A stretch of DNA of 64,000 bases from Lachnospiraceae bacterium (GTDB taxonomy: Bacteria > Bacillota > Clostridia > Lachnospirales > Lachnospiraceae), in contig CAJTFW010000002.1 in NCBI GenBank assembly GCA_910575445.1, positions 248,001 through 312,000 of the forward strand, in the 5' to 3' direction. The stretch's first letter is position 1, and each line of letters starts with the position of its first letter. The position numbers were made by a program, and so were the translations under genes. This document shows, piece after piece, positions 8,982-18,216 of the stretch. The notes under the pieces were generated by a model. The model saw nothing but the letters and a program-made list of their open reading frames with translations, was not told where the DNA came from and made no database searches.

Positions 8982-9631
8982 GAAAAGCAATCTTATTTGA
9001 TATGGATGGAACACTGTTAAATACGCTTGAAGATTTGTACTACAGTACCAATGCGGCGCTTGCGGCATATGGATTCCCTAAGCGTACCATAGAAGAAGTC
9101 CGTCAATTTGTCGGTAACGGTCTGCGCAATCTGATGCGTCAGGCCGTACCAGATGGAGAAGAAAATTCGCATTTTGAGGATTGTATGAAGACCTTTAAGG
9201 AGCATTATGGGGTGCATTTAGATGACCATACGGGGCCATATCCGGGGATTCTAAAGATGCTGCAGATACTTGCGGAGAAAGGGTATGTGATGGGCGTTGT
9301 GTCCAACAAGCCGGATTTTGCGGTGAAAGACCTGGCAAAGCGTTATTTTGGAGAGCATATCCTAGTGGCTATCGGAGAATCTGAGAAGGTTCGCAGAAAG
9401 CCTGCACCGGATACTGTAGAACAAGCGGCAAGGGCTCTTGGCGTGTCGATGGAAGACTGCATCTATGTGGGAGACTCGGAAGTAGACCTTGAGACAGCAA
9501 AAAACTGCAAGATTCCCTGTGTATCTGTATCCTGGGGTTTTCGAGAGCGGGAGCTTTTAGAAAAACTGGGCGCAAAAGAGATTGCAGATACAACAGAGGA
9601 GCTTGTTAAGATTTTGACGAGGGAGGAGTAA
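8978..9631 (+). CDS. HAD-family phosphatase, phosphoglycolate phosphatase-like
   Basis: Haloacid-dehalogenase superfamily hydrolase of 217 residues. Motif I DMDGTLLNT lies at about 8-16, motif II VSNKPD near 110, the lysine region RRKPAPDT near 138, and motif III VGDSEVDLETA near 160. A helical cap follows motif I, as in Gph/PpaX proteins. It overlaps the exporter gene by 4 bases (ATGA), so it is translated from the same message. The exact substrate (phosphoglycolate, pyrophosphate or another small phosphate ester) cannot be told. Confidence 0.85.
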   Translation: MRKAILFDMDGTLLNTLEDLYYSTNAALAAYGFPKRTIEEVRQFVGNGLRNLMRQAVPDGEENSHFEDCMKTFKEHYGVHLDDHTGPYPGILKMLQILAEKGYVMGVVSNKPDFAVKDLAKRYFGEHILVAIGESEKVRRKPAPDTVEQAARALGVSMEDCIYVGDSEVDLETAKNCKIPCVSVSWGFRERELLEKLGAKEIADTTEELVKILTREE

Positions 9632-9638
9632 TCAACAA

Positions 9639-10541
9639 ATGAAAAATAATCTGATGCTGCTTTTGACAGCCCTGATTTGGGGCTGTGCATTTGTGGCGCA
9701 AAGTGTTGGGATGGACTATGTGGGACCTTTTACCTTTAATTCGGTGCGGTGTATTATCGGAAGTATCGTGCTAATTCCTGTGATATTTCTGATGGATGCT
9801 CTAAAGAAAAAAAGTGGAATGAGTAAAGAGGAGATTAGAAAAGAGCGGGGAGATACAAAGACGCTGATAACTGGCGGTATCTGCTGCGGAGTAGTGCTTG
9901 GGATTGCAAGCAGTCTGCAACAGTTTGGAATTTTATTTACCTCGGTGGGGAAAGCTGGATTTATCACAGCGATGTATATTGTGCTGGTGCCAATCCTTGG
10001 GATGTTTCTTGGCAGAAAGGTTCGGCCGCTGATTGGATTATGTGTTGTGATTGCAGTGGCTGGACTTTATTTTCTGTGTATGACTGAGAAATTGTCACTT
10101 GGTATCGGAGACTTGTTTGTGCTTATCTGCGCATTTGTGTTTTCGATACATATTTTGGTGATTGACCATTTCTCGCCATTGGTGGATGGTGTTCGGATGT
10201 CAGCCATTCAGTTCTTAACAGCCGGGATTCTCTGCGCAATTCTTATGTTTGTATGGGAGACGCCCAAAGTATCAGACCTTTTGGCGGCATGGATGCCGAT
10301 TCTGTATGCAGGAGTGATGTCTTGCGGAGTGGCATATACACTTCAGATATTGGGACAGAAAAACGCAGACCCAACGGTGGCTTCTCTGATATTAAGCTTA
10401 GAATCGGTGTTCTCCGTGCTGGCGGGATGGGTGATATTGAAGCAAGAGCTGAGTGCAAAAGAGTTGTTTGGGTGTGGGCTGATGTTCTTGGCGATTGTGT
10501 TGGCGCAGTTGCCGCAGAAGACTTTTAAAAAGGGACGCTAG
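9639..10541 (+). CDS. EamA/DMT-superfamily transporter
   Basis: Integral membrane protein of 300 residues with about ten hydrophobic helices arranged as two EamA repeats; the start ALIWGCAFVAQSVGMDYVGP is typical of the drug/metabolite transporter superfamily. Substrate unknown. It follows the HAD gene by 7 bases and starts after a GGGAGGAG site. The last codons read into the left end of an interspersed repeat: the GGGACGCTAG motif that opens other copies gives its final Gly, Arg and stop, so the natural C-terminus may have been altered by repeat insertion. Confidence 0.85.
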   Translation: MKNNLMLLLTALIWGCAFVAQSVGMDYVGPFTFNSVRCIIGSIVLIPVIFLMDALKKKSGMSKEEIRKERGDTKTLITGGICCGVVLGIASSLQQFGILFTSVGKAGFITAMYIVLVPILGMFLGRKVRPLIGLCVVIAVAGLYFLCMTEKLSLGIGDLFVLICAFVFSIHILVIDHFSPLVDGVRMSAIQFLTAGILCAILMFVWETPKVSDLLAAWMPILYAGVMSCGVAYTLQILGQKNADPTVASLILSLESVFSVLAGWVILKQELSAKELFGCGLMFLAIVLAQLPQKTFKKGR

Positions 10542-10660
10542 GGGAGAAAGGCAGTAGGTTCCCAAAAGACCCCGCCCGCGCTTGCTAAACCGACGGCGTC
10601 CAATGGGTCTTTTGGGAACCTACTGCCCTTCTTTCCTGGCTGACTGTGATTATTAATACG
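10531..10660 (+). repeat. Interspersed hairpin repeat, copy B (short form)
   Basis: The left end AGGGACGCTAG overlaps the 3' end of the EamA gene. A perfect 23-bp inverted repeat, 10550-10572 with 10605-10627, encloses a short 32-base core. The core retains the ends of the long form (CCCGCCCGCGC and GGCGTCCAAT) but lacks the middle. The tail CCTGGCTGACTGTG at about 10635-10648 matches the tail of the first head of copy E. No right-end GCGTCC is seen, so the copy looks truncated. Confidence 0.85.
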
Positions 10661-10784
10661 ATATAATGTTGTGTTGTTGATGGATTTTTTAGTGGTAAAA
10701 ATATTTACAATGTGTTATAGTAAGAACATACGCATCTAAGAAGTATAAGGAATTGCGTACGAAAGAGAAAAGATTACATTTCTG

Positions 10785-11060
10785 GTGGAGGGTCTCCTCC
10801 GCGTTATATCAAAAACTCAACCTTTAGAAGACCGTGCCTTAAAGGAAGCTGCCCGGCTTTTAGAATGTCGACAGAAAAAGACAAGCCTGAAGCGTGCCGA
10901 CCTTCTAAAACTTTTACTGACACCGCTTAGGAGTGGCAGCCTAGCCCAAACGGTTTATTTCTTCGAAAAAGAAGAATCCCCGGAAGTAGTGATGTACTTT
11001 CCGGGGATTCGTTCTTTTGGTGTACCACATGGGACACCCTATCTTCTTTTGGTTGCCTGA
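10785..11060 (+). pseudogene. Small ORF, probably a gene remnant with hairpin-rich 3' end
   Basis: An open frame of 91 codons from GTG. The first 55 or so residues look protein-like (basic and leucine-rich, with LECRQKKTSLKRADLLKLLL), but I do not recognise the family. The second half is encoded by two DNA hairpins: TTCTTC/GAAGAA and, at 10974-11010, a 12-bp stem GAATCCCCGGAA/TTCCGGGGATTC. Such hairpins suggest that the 3' half is a terminator-like structure and not true coding sequence. It follows a truncated repeat and has no clear ribosome site. I treat it as a fragment. Confidence 0.35.
10974..11010 (+). terminator. Strong hairpin, terminator-like
   Basis: GAATCCCCGGAA pairs perfectly with TTCCGGGGATTC around a loop of about 13 bases, followed by a mixed GTTCTTTTGG tract. 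It could terminate transcription from the EamA side before the hprK promoter. Confidence 0.5.
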
Positions 11061-11116
11061 TGGCATTATAGCGTATGTAGTTCTGAAATGCAAGATTTCA
11101 AAAAAAGCTTTATATA

Positions 11117-11145
11117 TTGATAAGGCCTAGAAAAAATGGTATGAT
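11117..11145 (+). promoter_or_regulatory. Probable hprK promoter
   Basis: TTGATA at 11117-11122 and TATGAT at 11140-11145 are 17 bases apart, 54 bases upstream of the hprK start codon. Confidence 0.6.
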
Positions 11146-11199
11146 TATAAAAGGGGTCAAGGGGATGAAAAGTGAAAGGTGATGATAAAGGAGAAATCT

Positions 11200-12129
11200 A
11201 TGAAGACAGTGACTTTAAATAAGATGATTGACAAGCTGATGCTTAAGAATCTAGTCCCGGAGGTGGAGACAGACGGGATTGAGATTCACAGTGCGGAGAT
11301 TAACAGACCGGCGCTTCAGTTGTCGGGGTATTTTGAGCATTTTGCCTGCGAGAGAGTGCAGATTATCGGATATGTGGAATATAGTTATTTGAAAAGCCTT
11401 GACGCAAAAGTGAAGATGGCGAACTATGAGCGTTTTATGAGCAGTAATATTCCCTGCGTTATCTATGCGTCCAGGACTGAACCAGATGAGGAGGTGATGG
11501 AGCTTGCAAGGAAATATCACAAGCCGCTTTTGTACAGTGAACGAACGACATCTTCTCTGATGGCAGAGATTATCCGCTGGCTCAATGTGGAGCTTGCGCC
11601 TTGCATCTCGATACATGGGGTGCTGGTAGATGTATATGGAGAAGGCGTGCTGATTATGGGTGAGAGCGGCATCGGTAAGAGCGAGGCAGCCCTAGAGCTT
11701 CTTAAGAGGGGACATCGCCTGATTACAGATGATGTGGTGGAGATACATAAAGTCAGCGATGATACGCTTGTGGGGACATCGCCGGAGATTACAAGACATT
11801 TTATTGAGCTTCGTGGTATTGGTATCATCGATGTCAAGACACTCTACGGCGTAGAGAGTGTCAAAGGAACACAGACGATTGATATGGTGATTAAGCTTGA
11901 GGAATGGGATAAAGATAAGGAATATGACCGTCTAGGACTCAATGAGGAGTATACAGAATTCCTTGGCAATAAAGTTATCTGCCATTCTATACCGATTCGC
12001 CCAGGCAGAAATCTGGCGATTATTGTGGAGGCGGCAGCAGTCAACCACAGGCAGAAGAAGATGGGGTACAATGCAGCTCAGGAATTGTACCGCAGAGTAC
12101 AGGAGAGTATCAATAAAAACAAACGCTGA
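11200..12129 (+). CDS. hprK: HPr kinase/phosphorylase
   Basis: Bifunctional enzyme that phosphorylates and dephosphorylates HPr on a serine, linking sugar status to catabolite repression in Firmicutes. The 309-residue product has the N-terminal substrate domain (about 1-130), the Walker A loop GESGIGKSE at 154-162, the TDD segment near 178 and the HprK signature LRGIGIIDV near 204. I start it at ATG 11200, where AAAGGAG lies 6 bases upstream; the frame is open seven codons further back without a better site. The glucokinase gene follows 17 bases later, a sensible pairing for carbon control. Confidence 0.95.
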   Translation: MKTVTLNKMIDKLMLKNLVPEVETDGIEIHSAEINRPALQLSGYFEHFACERVQIIGYVEYSYLKSLDAKVKMANYERFMSSNIPCVIYASRTEPDEEVMELARKYHKPLLYSERTTSSLMAEIIRWLNVELAPCISIHGVLVDVYGEGVLIMGESGIGKSEAALELLKRGHRLITDDVVEIHKVSDDTLVGTSPEITRHFIELRGIGIIDVKTLYGVESVKGTQTIDMVIKLEEWDKDKEYDRLGLNEEYTEFLGNKVICHSIPIRPGRNLAIIVEAAAVNHRQKKMGYNAAQELYRRVQESINKNKR

Positions 12130-12146
12130 ATTAGGGAGATTGCAAC

Positions 12147-13085
12147 ATGAAGAAATATTGCTTTGGAATTGATGTAGGTGGAACTACTGTAAAGATGGGA
12201 CTGTTTCAGATTGATGGAGAGCTTCTTGACAAATGGGAGATTCCTACCAGGACGGAGGATGGTGGCAAGGCGATACTGCCGGATATTGCTTCCTCTGTAC
12301 TGACAAAGCTTCAGGAGAAAGGGATTGAGAAAGAAGAAGTAGCTGGTGTTGGCATCGGTGTACCAGGACCTATCAATGCAGAAGGCACGGTGCCCCATAC
12401 AGCGAATCTGGGATGGGGCTATAAGGAAGTAACAAGAGAATTAGAGGAGCTGACAGGATTTATATGTCGCGGTGGCAACGATGCCAATGTGGCAGCGCTT
12501 GGTGAGCTGTGGAAGGGTGCCGCAGCCGGACATAAGAACGGCGTGATGGTGACGCTTGGCACTGGTGTGGGTGGTGGTATTATCGTTGATGGAAAGATTG
12601 TCGTTGGCACCCATGGAGCTGGCGGAGAGATTGGACATATCCATGTGGACGATGCCATTCCAGGTTTTTGTGGCTGTGGTAATCAGGGATGCCTAGAGCA
12701 GGTGGCATCTGCCAATGGTATTGTATACCTTGCAAAATGGATGCACCGCGAAGCACCATGCGATACCTCTCTTACTATAGAATCGATGTCTGCAAAGGAT
12801 ATCTGGGATGCTGTAAAAGCGAAAGATAACTTTGCCTGTGAGGTGGCTGAGCGCTTTGGAAAATATCTAGGACTTGGTCTTGCCAATATCGCAAGCACCG
12901 TGGACCCGGAGGTTTTTGTTATCGGTGGCGGTGTCTCAAAGGCTGGCACAGTGATTCTTGATTATATTCAGAAGTATTTTGTAAAATATACCTTCCGTGG
13001 CTGTCGGGAAGCAAAATTTGTCTTGGCAACTCTTGGAAATGATGCTGGCATCTATGGCTCTGCCAAGCTGGTAATCGAAGAATAA
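12147..13085 (+). CDS. glcK: ROK-family glucokinase
   Basis: Cytosolic sugar kinase, most likely making glucose-6-phosphate. The 312-residue protein has the N-terminal ATP-binding loop DVGGTTVK (about 8-15), the glycine-rich GTGVGGGIIVDG stretch near 133, and the ROK zinc site GHIHV followed by CGCGNQGCLE near 176-185. Position straight after hprK supports a role in glucose use. The ROK family also holds mannose, N-acetylglucosamine and allose kinases; the tight match in length and motifs to Firmicute GlcK makes glucokinase the best call. Confidence 0.88.
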   Translation: MKKYCFGIDVGGTTVKMGLFQIDGELLDKWEIPTRTEDGGKAILPDIASSVLTKLQEKGIEKEEVAGVGIGVPGPINAEGTVPHTANLGWGYKEVTRELEELTGFICRGGNDANVAALGELWKGAAAGHKNGVMVTLGTGVGGGIIVDGKIVVGTHGAGGEIGHIHVDDAIPGFCGCGNQGCLEQVASANGIVYLAKWMHREAPCDTSLTIESMSAKDIWDAVKAKDNFACEVAERFGKYLGLGLANIASTVDPEVFVIGGGVSKAGTVILDYIQKYFVKYTFRGCREAKFVLATLGNDAGIYGSAKLVIEE

Positions 13086-13090
13086 AAATA

Positions 13091-13123
13091 CGTCGGCTGT
13101 CGCAACACAGCGTACAGCCGACG
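13091..13123. terminator. Bidirectional hairpin between glcK and typA
   Basis: CGTCGGCTGT (13091-13100) pairs with ACAGCCGACG (13114-13123). It lies between two convergent genes. The upstream AATAAAAATA and downstream AATATACT tracts are A/T-rich, giving a weak U-tract on the minus strand. Confidence 0.65.
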
Positions 13124-13139
13124 AATATACTACATTATA

Positions 13140-14966
13140 TTATGCTTTTCGCATCGCTGCTCTTTTCCGCATCGTAGGATCTAAGATTTTTTTGCGGATA
13201 CGCAGGTTCTTCGGTGTGATTTCTAGAAGTTCATCGGTATCGATAAATTCCAGACATTGTTCCAAACTTAAGATTCTAGGGGGCGTCAGCTTCAGCGCTT
13301 CATCGGCGCTAGAAGAACGGGTGTTTGTTAGTTTTTTGGTCTTGCAGACATTAAGCTCAATGTCTTCTGATTTTCCATTTTGTCCCACAACCATACCAGA
13401 ATAGACTTTTTCTCCTGGTCCAATAAACAGCGTACCGCGCTCCTGGGCGTTAAAGAGTCCATAGGTGATAGATTCCCCTGACTCAAAGGCAATCAAAGAG
13501 CCCTGTTTGCGGTATTGGATATCCCCTTTGTATGGCTCGTAGCCGTTGAAGATTGTATTTAGAACACCAGTTCCTTTGGTGTCTGTCATAAATTCGCCGC
13601 GATAGCCAATCAGTCCTCTAGAAGGAATAGAGAATTCCAGACGCGTAGAGCCACTAGAATTGGTGTGCATATTGAGAAGCTCGCCTTTTCTCTCTCCTAA
13701 TTTTTGAATGACACTTCCAGAAAATTCATCGTCGACATCGACATAGGCCAACTCCATCGGCTCTAGCTTTTTCCCTTTTTCATCCTGACGATATAACACT
13801 TCTGCTTTGCTGACAGAGAATTCATAGCCTTCACGGCGCATATTTTCTATCAGAACAGATAGATGCAGCTCGCCGCGCCCGGATACTTTAAAACTGTCTG
13901 TGTTTTCTGTCTCCTCTACACGCAGACTGACATCTGTATTTAACTCGCGGAACAGGCGGTCTCTTAAGTGCCTAGAAGTGACGTATTTTCCTTCTGTGCC
14001 AGCGAGCGGGCTGTCGTTTACATTGAACTGCATTGCAATCGTTGGCTCGGAAATCTTCTGAAAGGGGATGGCTACAGGGTCTGTAGGGGAGCAGATGGTA
14101 TCTCCGATATGAAGGTCTGCAATTCCAGAGATAGCTACGATAGAGCCTACACTTGCAGAAGCAACATCTACTTTATTTAGGCCGTCAAATTCATAGAGTT
14201 TGCTAATCTTTACTTTTTTCACTTTGTCTGGTTCATGGTGATTGACAATCACAACTTCCTGATTGACTTTTACACATCCATTATCTACTTTTCCCACACC
14301 GATTCTTCCTACATATTCATTGTAATCGATGGTGCTGATTAACATCTGCGTCGGGGCATCAATGTCGCCTTCTGGAGCAGGGATATAGTCTAAGATGGTG
14401 TCGAAAAGAGGCGTCATATTTTTGCCTTCTTCTTTGAGGTCAAGGGTTGCATAGCCACCTTTTGCAGAGGCAAAGACAAATGGGCAGTCTAACTGCTCAT
14501 CAGAAGCGTCCAAATCCATCAGAAGCTCTAAGACTTCATCGATGACTTCTTCTGGACGGGCCTCGGGGCGGTCGATTTTATTGATGCAGACGATAACAGG
14601 GAGTTTTAGTTCGAGTGCTTTTCTAAGGACAAATTTTGTCTGAGGCATAGAGCCTTCAAAGGCATCTACAACTAGGATAACGCCGTCTACCATCTTTAGA
14701 ACGCGTTCTACTTCTCCACCAAAATCGGCATGGCCGGGGGTGTCGATGATATTGATTTTTACATCTTTATAAAAAACTGCGGTATTTTTCGACAAGATAG
14801 TGATGCCGCGTTCTCTCTCAATATCGTTGGAGTCCATCACACGTTCAGCGACTTCCTGGTGGGCGCGAAAGACGCCGCTTTGCTTTAAAAGCTCGTCTAC
14901 TAATGTTGTTTTACCATGGTCTACATGTGCAATAATTGCGATATTTCTTACATCATTTCGTTTCAT
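13140..14966 (-). CDS. typA: Ribosome-associated GTPase TypA/BipA
   Basis: Translational GTPase of the EF-G superfamily that binds the ribosome and acts in 50S assembly and stress or cold adaptation. The 608-residue product has the usual length. G1 AHVDHGKTT lies at about 14-22, the switch ERERGITI near 50, G3 [10 protein letters not shown] near 77 and G4 NKIDRPEA near 131; EF-G-like domains III and V and the BipA C-terminal domain follow. It is transcribed alone on the minus strand. Its ribosome site and start codon lie in a 15-base sequence that is repeated 39 bases further upstream. Confidence 0.97.
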   Translation of the reverse strand: MKRNDVRNIAIIAHVDHGKTTLVDELLKQSGVFRAHQEVAERVMDSNDIERERGITILSKNTAVFYKDVKINIIDTPGHADFGGEVERVLKMVDGVILVVDAFEGSMPQTKFVLRKALELKLPVIVCINKIDRPEARPEEVIDEVLELLMDLDASDEQLDCPFVFASAKGGYATLDLKEEGKNMTPLFDTILDYIPAPEGDIDAPTQMLISTIDYNEYVGRIGVGKVDNGCVKVNQEVVIVNHHEPDKVKKVKISKLYEFDGLNKVDVASASVGSIVAISGIADLHIGDTICSPTDPVAIPFQKISEPTIAMQFNVNDSPLAGTEGKYVTSRHLRDRLFRELNTDVSLRVEETENTDSFKVSGRGELHLSVLIENMRREGYEFSVSKAEVLYRQDEKGKKLEPMELAYVDVDDEFSGSVIQKLGERKGELLNMHTNSSGSTRLEFSIPSRGLIGYRGEFMTDTKGTGVLNTIFNGYEPYKGDIQYRKQGSLIAFESGESITYGLFNAQERGTLFIGPGEKVYSGMVVGQNGKSEDIELNVCKTKKLTNTRSSSADEALKLTPPRILSLEQCLEFIDTDELLEITPKNLRIRKKILDPTMRKRAAMRKA

Positions 14967-15182
14967 AGAATTAGGTCCTCATATTTTCTGTATCTTAAAA
15001 ATCATAGAATTAGGTCTTTCAAATTTAATAGTGTACCATATTTTTCAAATAAAACAAGTGATATCTCCCTTGTTTGCGAATATTTTTTTAAAAATTTGGA
15101 ATATTTAGGAAAGACCCCGAATATATATTATAGACAAAATACAAAAAGAGACACTTCGTCAAACAGAAGGGAGAACAAAATT

Positions 15183-15809
15183 ATGTCAGATAAGATTATT
15201 GAAAACAACCAGGTGTCTATCGTAGGAGAAGTGGTTTCCGACTTTTCATTTAGTCATGAAGTCTTTGGGGAAGGCTTCTATATGCTGAATGTGTCTGTAA
15301 GGAGACTGAGCGAATCTTGTGATGTGATACCCCTGATGATTTCCGAGAGGCTGATTGATGTAAATGAGGATTACAGGGGCGCATATATTCATGCGTCAGG
15401 ACAGTTTCGATCGTATAATCGCCATGAGGAGAAGAAGAACAGGCTGGTGTTGTCCGTATTTGTACGGGAGCTGGAGTTTATGGAAGAAGAGGTAGAGAAT
15501 GCAAAGACCAATCAGATTTTCTTGGATGGATTTATCTGTAAGATGCCGGTCTATCGCAAGACGCCTCTTGGCCGGGAGATTGCGGATATTTTACTGGCAG
15601 TCAACCGTCCTTATGGCAAATCAGATTATATTCCTTGTATCTGTTGGGGAAGAAATGCCCGCTTTGCCTCTGGTTTTGAGGTAGGCGGCCATACTCAGAT
15701 ATGGGGTCGGATTCAAAGCAGAGAATATGTAAAGAAGATTGATGAAGAAGAAAGCGAGCGCAGGATTGCCTATGAGGTGTCGGTGAGCAAGCTGGAATAT
15801 CTGGACTGA
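15183..15809 (+). CDS. Single-stranded DNA-binding protein with two OB folds
   Basis: A 208-residue protein that appears to contain two SSB-like OB-fold units: about 8-100 (starting NNQVSIVGEVVSDFSFSHE) and about 112-206 (starting NQIFLDGFICKMPVYRKTPLG, with NRPYGKSDYIPCICWGRNA, which is the classical SSB strand pattern). This tandem form is seen in Lachnospiraceae in addition to the ordinary SSB. It lacks the acidic protein-binding tail of housekeeping SSB. The start at 15183 follows GAAGGGAG; the frame is open far upstream but overlaps typA. It may act in DNA repair or uptake; the role is not shown by context. Confidence 0.75.
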   Translation: MSDKIIENNQVSIVGEVVSDFSFSHEVFGEGFYMLNVSVRRLSESCDVIPLMISERLIDVNEDYRGAYIHASGQFRSYNRHEEKKNRLVLSVFVRELEFMEEEVENAKTNQIFLDGFICKMPVYRKTPLGREIADILLAVNRPYGKSDYIPCICWGRNARFASGFEVGGHTQIWGRIQSREYVKKIDEEESERRIAYEVSVSKLEYLD

Positions 15810-15826
15810 TGCTGTAATCAAAATAC

Positions 15827-15855
15827 TTGCATTTCTTCCTAGGCTAGTGTAAGAT
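15827..15855 (+). promoter_or_regulatory. Probable promoter for the corrinoid adenosyltransferase gene
   Basis: TTGCAT at 15827-15832 and TAAGAT at 15850-15855 are 17 bases apart, 47 bases upstream of the start codon. No cobalamin riboswitch was seen in the short leader. Confidence 0.5.
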
Positions 15856-15901
15856 AGAATGACATAGAGTTCTATTTCATGCTCAGAAATGTGGGGAGAT
15901 T

Positions 15902-16396
15902 ATGCACAGGGGAAAATTACAAGTCTATTTTGGAAGCGGAAAAGGTAAGACGACAGCGGCACTTGGTCAGGCGATCAAAGAAGCCAGCAAGAAAAAGTCG
16001 GTCTTTATCATACAGTTTTTAAAAGGAAGACAGCCGGAGGAGTTAAGTTTTATTCAGCGGCTAGAGCCGGAGATTAAGTTGTTTCGTTTTCAGCGAAGGG
16101 AAGCGGCTTTTGAGGATTTAAGTCCAGAAGATCGGGAAGAAGAGGTCATGAATATGAAAAGTGGTCTCGGCTTTGCGAAGAAAGTGCTTGCAACAGGGGA
16201 ATGTGATGTGTTGGTGCTAGATGAGATATTAGGGCTTGTGGAGTATCAAATCGTAGGAATAGAGGATATTCGTGCGCTTTTGGAGGAAGCTCCAGAAGAT
16301 ACAGAGATTATCTTTACTGGTATCAAGCTTTGTTCTGAGATTATGGAATGGGCAGATGGAGTTTATCAGATTTCTACTCTGAAAGAATCCATATAG
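15902..16396 (+). CDS. Cob(I)yrinic acid a,c-diamide adenosyltransferase (CobA/BtuR-like)
   Basis: P-loop enzyme of 164 residues that transfers adenosyl from ATP to a reduced corrinoid, forming the cofactor of adenosylcobalamin enzymes. The Walker A region GSGKGKTTAA is at about 12-21, an IQFLKGR strand follows near 37, and VLVLDEILGLVEY near 108 is the CobA-type Walker B. The protein is shorter than E. coli BtuR but in the range of the clostridial form. It stands alone, 39 bases before dapA, without other B12 genes nearby, which suggests corrinoid salvage. Confidence 0.85.
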   Translation: MHRGKLQVYFGSGKGKTTAALGQAIKEASKKKSVFIIQFLKGRQPEELSFIQRLEPEIKLFRFQRREAAFEDLSPEDREEEVMNMKSGLGFAKKVLATGECDVLVLDEILGLVEYQIVGIEDIRALLEEAPEDTEIIFTGIKLCSEIMEWADGVYQISTLKESI

Positions 16397-16435
16397 AATA
16401 GAAAATCCAACAAAAGATTACCAGGAGGGAAAAAT

Positions 16436-17335
16436 ATGTCAATTTTTACAGGTGCAGGAGTTGCGATTGTCACACCGATGACAAAGACAGGTGAAGTGAA
16501 TTATGAAAAGCTTGGTGAGCTTCTGGACTATCAGATTGAGAATGGAACAGATAGCATCATCATCTGTGGTACTACAGGAGAGGCTTCTACGTTAAGCCAT
16601 GAGGAACACCTTGAGACGATTCGCTATGCGATTGATAAGGTGGCTAATCGGGTTCCAGTGGTGGCAGGGACGGGCTCTAATTGTACAGAGACCGCAGTCT
16701 ATCTGTCTCAGGAGGCAGAGAAGTATGGTGCCGACGGACTTTTGCTGGTAAGCCCTTACTATAACAAAGCGACACAAAAAGGATTGATTGCACATTTTAC
16801 CAAGATTGCGAATTCGGTTAAGATTCCTGTAATCTTATATAATATTCAGGGGCGTACAGGCGTCAATATTACCCCGGAGACGATTGCCTATCTGGTTCAT
16901 AATGTTGAGAATATCGTTGCAGTCAAAGAGGCAAGCGGCAATATTTCTCAGGTGGCAAAGATTGCACAGCTTTGTGGAGATGCGATTGATATCTATTCTG
17001 GCAATGACGACCAGATTGTACCGCTCTTATCTCTAGGTGGTAAAGGAGTAATCTCTGTGTTGTCCAATATTGCGCCAAGAGAGACGCATGAGATTGTGGC
17101 GAAGTTTATGGAAGGCGACTTGGCAGGAAGTCTAGAGCTTCAGCTAAAGGCGATTCCTTTGATTGAGCAGTTGTTCTGTGAAGTCAATCCGATTCCAGTA
17201 AAAGCAGCACTGAATTTGATGGGATGGGAAGTGGGCTCGCTTCGGATGCCACTTACCGATATGGAGGAAGTACACCAGAAAAAGCTGAAAGAGGCGATGG
17301 ACGCTTTCGGTATTAAAGCAAAAGGAGAACGCTGA
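16436..17335 (+). CDS. dapA: 4-hydroxy-tetrahydrodipicolinate synthase
   Basis: First committed enzyme of lysine/diaminopimelate synthesis, condensing pyruvate with aspartate semialdehyde. The 299-residue TIM barrel has the GTTGEASTL signature near 46-54, the YNIQGRTG segment with the active-site Tyr near 135, and the Schiff-base lysine in AVKEASGN at about residue 164. Start follows CAGGAGGG. Its stop codon overlaps the dapB start (TGATG), so the two enzymes are translated in tandem. dapL lies at 33568-34773 and supplies the aminotransferase step. Confidence 0.96.
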   Translation: MSIFTGAGVAIVTPMTKTGEVNYEKLGELLDYQIENGTDSIIICGTTGEASTLSHEEHLETIRYAIDKVANRVPVVAGTGSNCTETAVYLSQEAEKYGADGLLLVSPYYNKATQKGLIAHFTKIANSVKIPVILYNIQGRTGVNITPETIAYLVHNVENIVAVKEASGNISQVAKIAQLCGDAIDIYSGNDDQIVPLLSLGGKGVISVLSNIAPRETHEIVAKFMEGDLAGSLELQLKAIPLIEQLFCEVNPIPVKAALNLMGWEVGSLRMPLTDMEEVHQKKLKEAMDAFGIKAKGER

Positions 17336-18105
17336 TGGTAAAGGCGATTATGCATGGCTGTAATGGCCATATGGGACAAGTGATTACAGGACTTGTCAGG
17401 GAGGATGAAGGGATTGAGATTGTGGCGGGCATTGATGTTGTGGATTGCCGCGACAATGGATATCCGGTATTTACAAAGGTGTGGGACTGCAAGGTAGAGG
17501 CAGATGTGATTATTGATTTTGCCAATGCAAAGGCAGAGGACGAGCTTTTAAAGTTCAGTGTAGAGAGAAAGATTCCGCTTGTACTTTGTACGACAGGGTT
17601 ATCTGACGTACAGTTAAAGGCAGTAGAGGAGGCCAGTAAAGAAGTAGCAATTCTTCGTTCTGCCAATATGTCAATGGGCATTAATCTTTTGATGAAGCTT
17701 TTAAAGGATGCGGCGAAAGTTTTAGCCCAGGCAGGATTTGATATTGAGATTGTGGAAAAGCATCACAACCGGAAGTTAGATGCGCCAAGTGGTACAGCGA
17801 TTGCACTGGCAGATTGTATCAACGATTCTTTAGAACAGGCGTATACGTATACTTATGACAGGAGTAAAAAACACCAGAAGCGGGAGAAGACAGAGATTGG
17901 TATCTCGGCAGTGCGCGGCGGGACGATTGTGGGAGACCACGATGTTATCTTTGCCGGAACCGATGAAGTGATTACTTTTAGCCATACGGCATATTCACGT
18001 GCGATATTTGGAAAAGGCGCGATTCAGGCAGCAAAGTTCTTAGCGGGGAAACCAGCAGGGTATTATCAGATGGAACATGTGATTGCGGATTCGGCAGGGG
18101 TATAA
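17335..18105 (+). CDS. dapB: 4-hydroxy-tetrahydrodipicolinate reductase
   Basis: NAD(P)H-dependent reductase that follows DapA in diaminopimelate synthesis. The 256-residue product has an N-terminal dinucleotide-binding segment (MHGCNGHMGQVI, about 5-16), the catalytic EKHHNRKLDAPSGTA segment near 141-155, and the RGGTIVGDH loop near 195. The N-terminal glycine motif is G-x-N-G-x-M-G, the DapB form. Overlaps dapA by one base. A gap of about 110 bases without obvious structure separates it from the next gene. Confidence 0.96.
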   Translation: MVKAIMHGCNGHMGQVITGLVREDEGIEIVAGIDVVDCRDNGYPVFTKVWDCKVEADVIIDFANAKAEDELLKFSVERKIPLVLCTTGLSDVQLKAVEEASKEVAILRSANMSMGINLLMKLLKDAAKVLAQAGFDIEIVEKHHNRKLDAPSGTAIALADCINDSLEQAYTYTYDRSKKHQKREKTEIGISAVRGGTIVGDHDVIFAGTDEVITFSHTAYSRAIFGKGAIQAAKFLAGKPAGYYQMEHVIADSAGV

Positions 18106-18216
18106 AATTTTTTATTTTTAAAAGAAGATAGAATAAAAATCATAGAGTTGTCCATATTAGTAACAGCAGGTCAATACTGTTTTTCATCTTTATTTTAATT
18201 AAAAGGAGAGACGTTT

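Noticed and set aside
15810-15901. Cobalamin riboswitch before the corrinoid adenosyltransferase gene
   Set aside because: The gap is too short and lacks the B12-box sequence.
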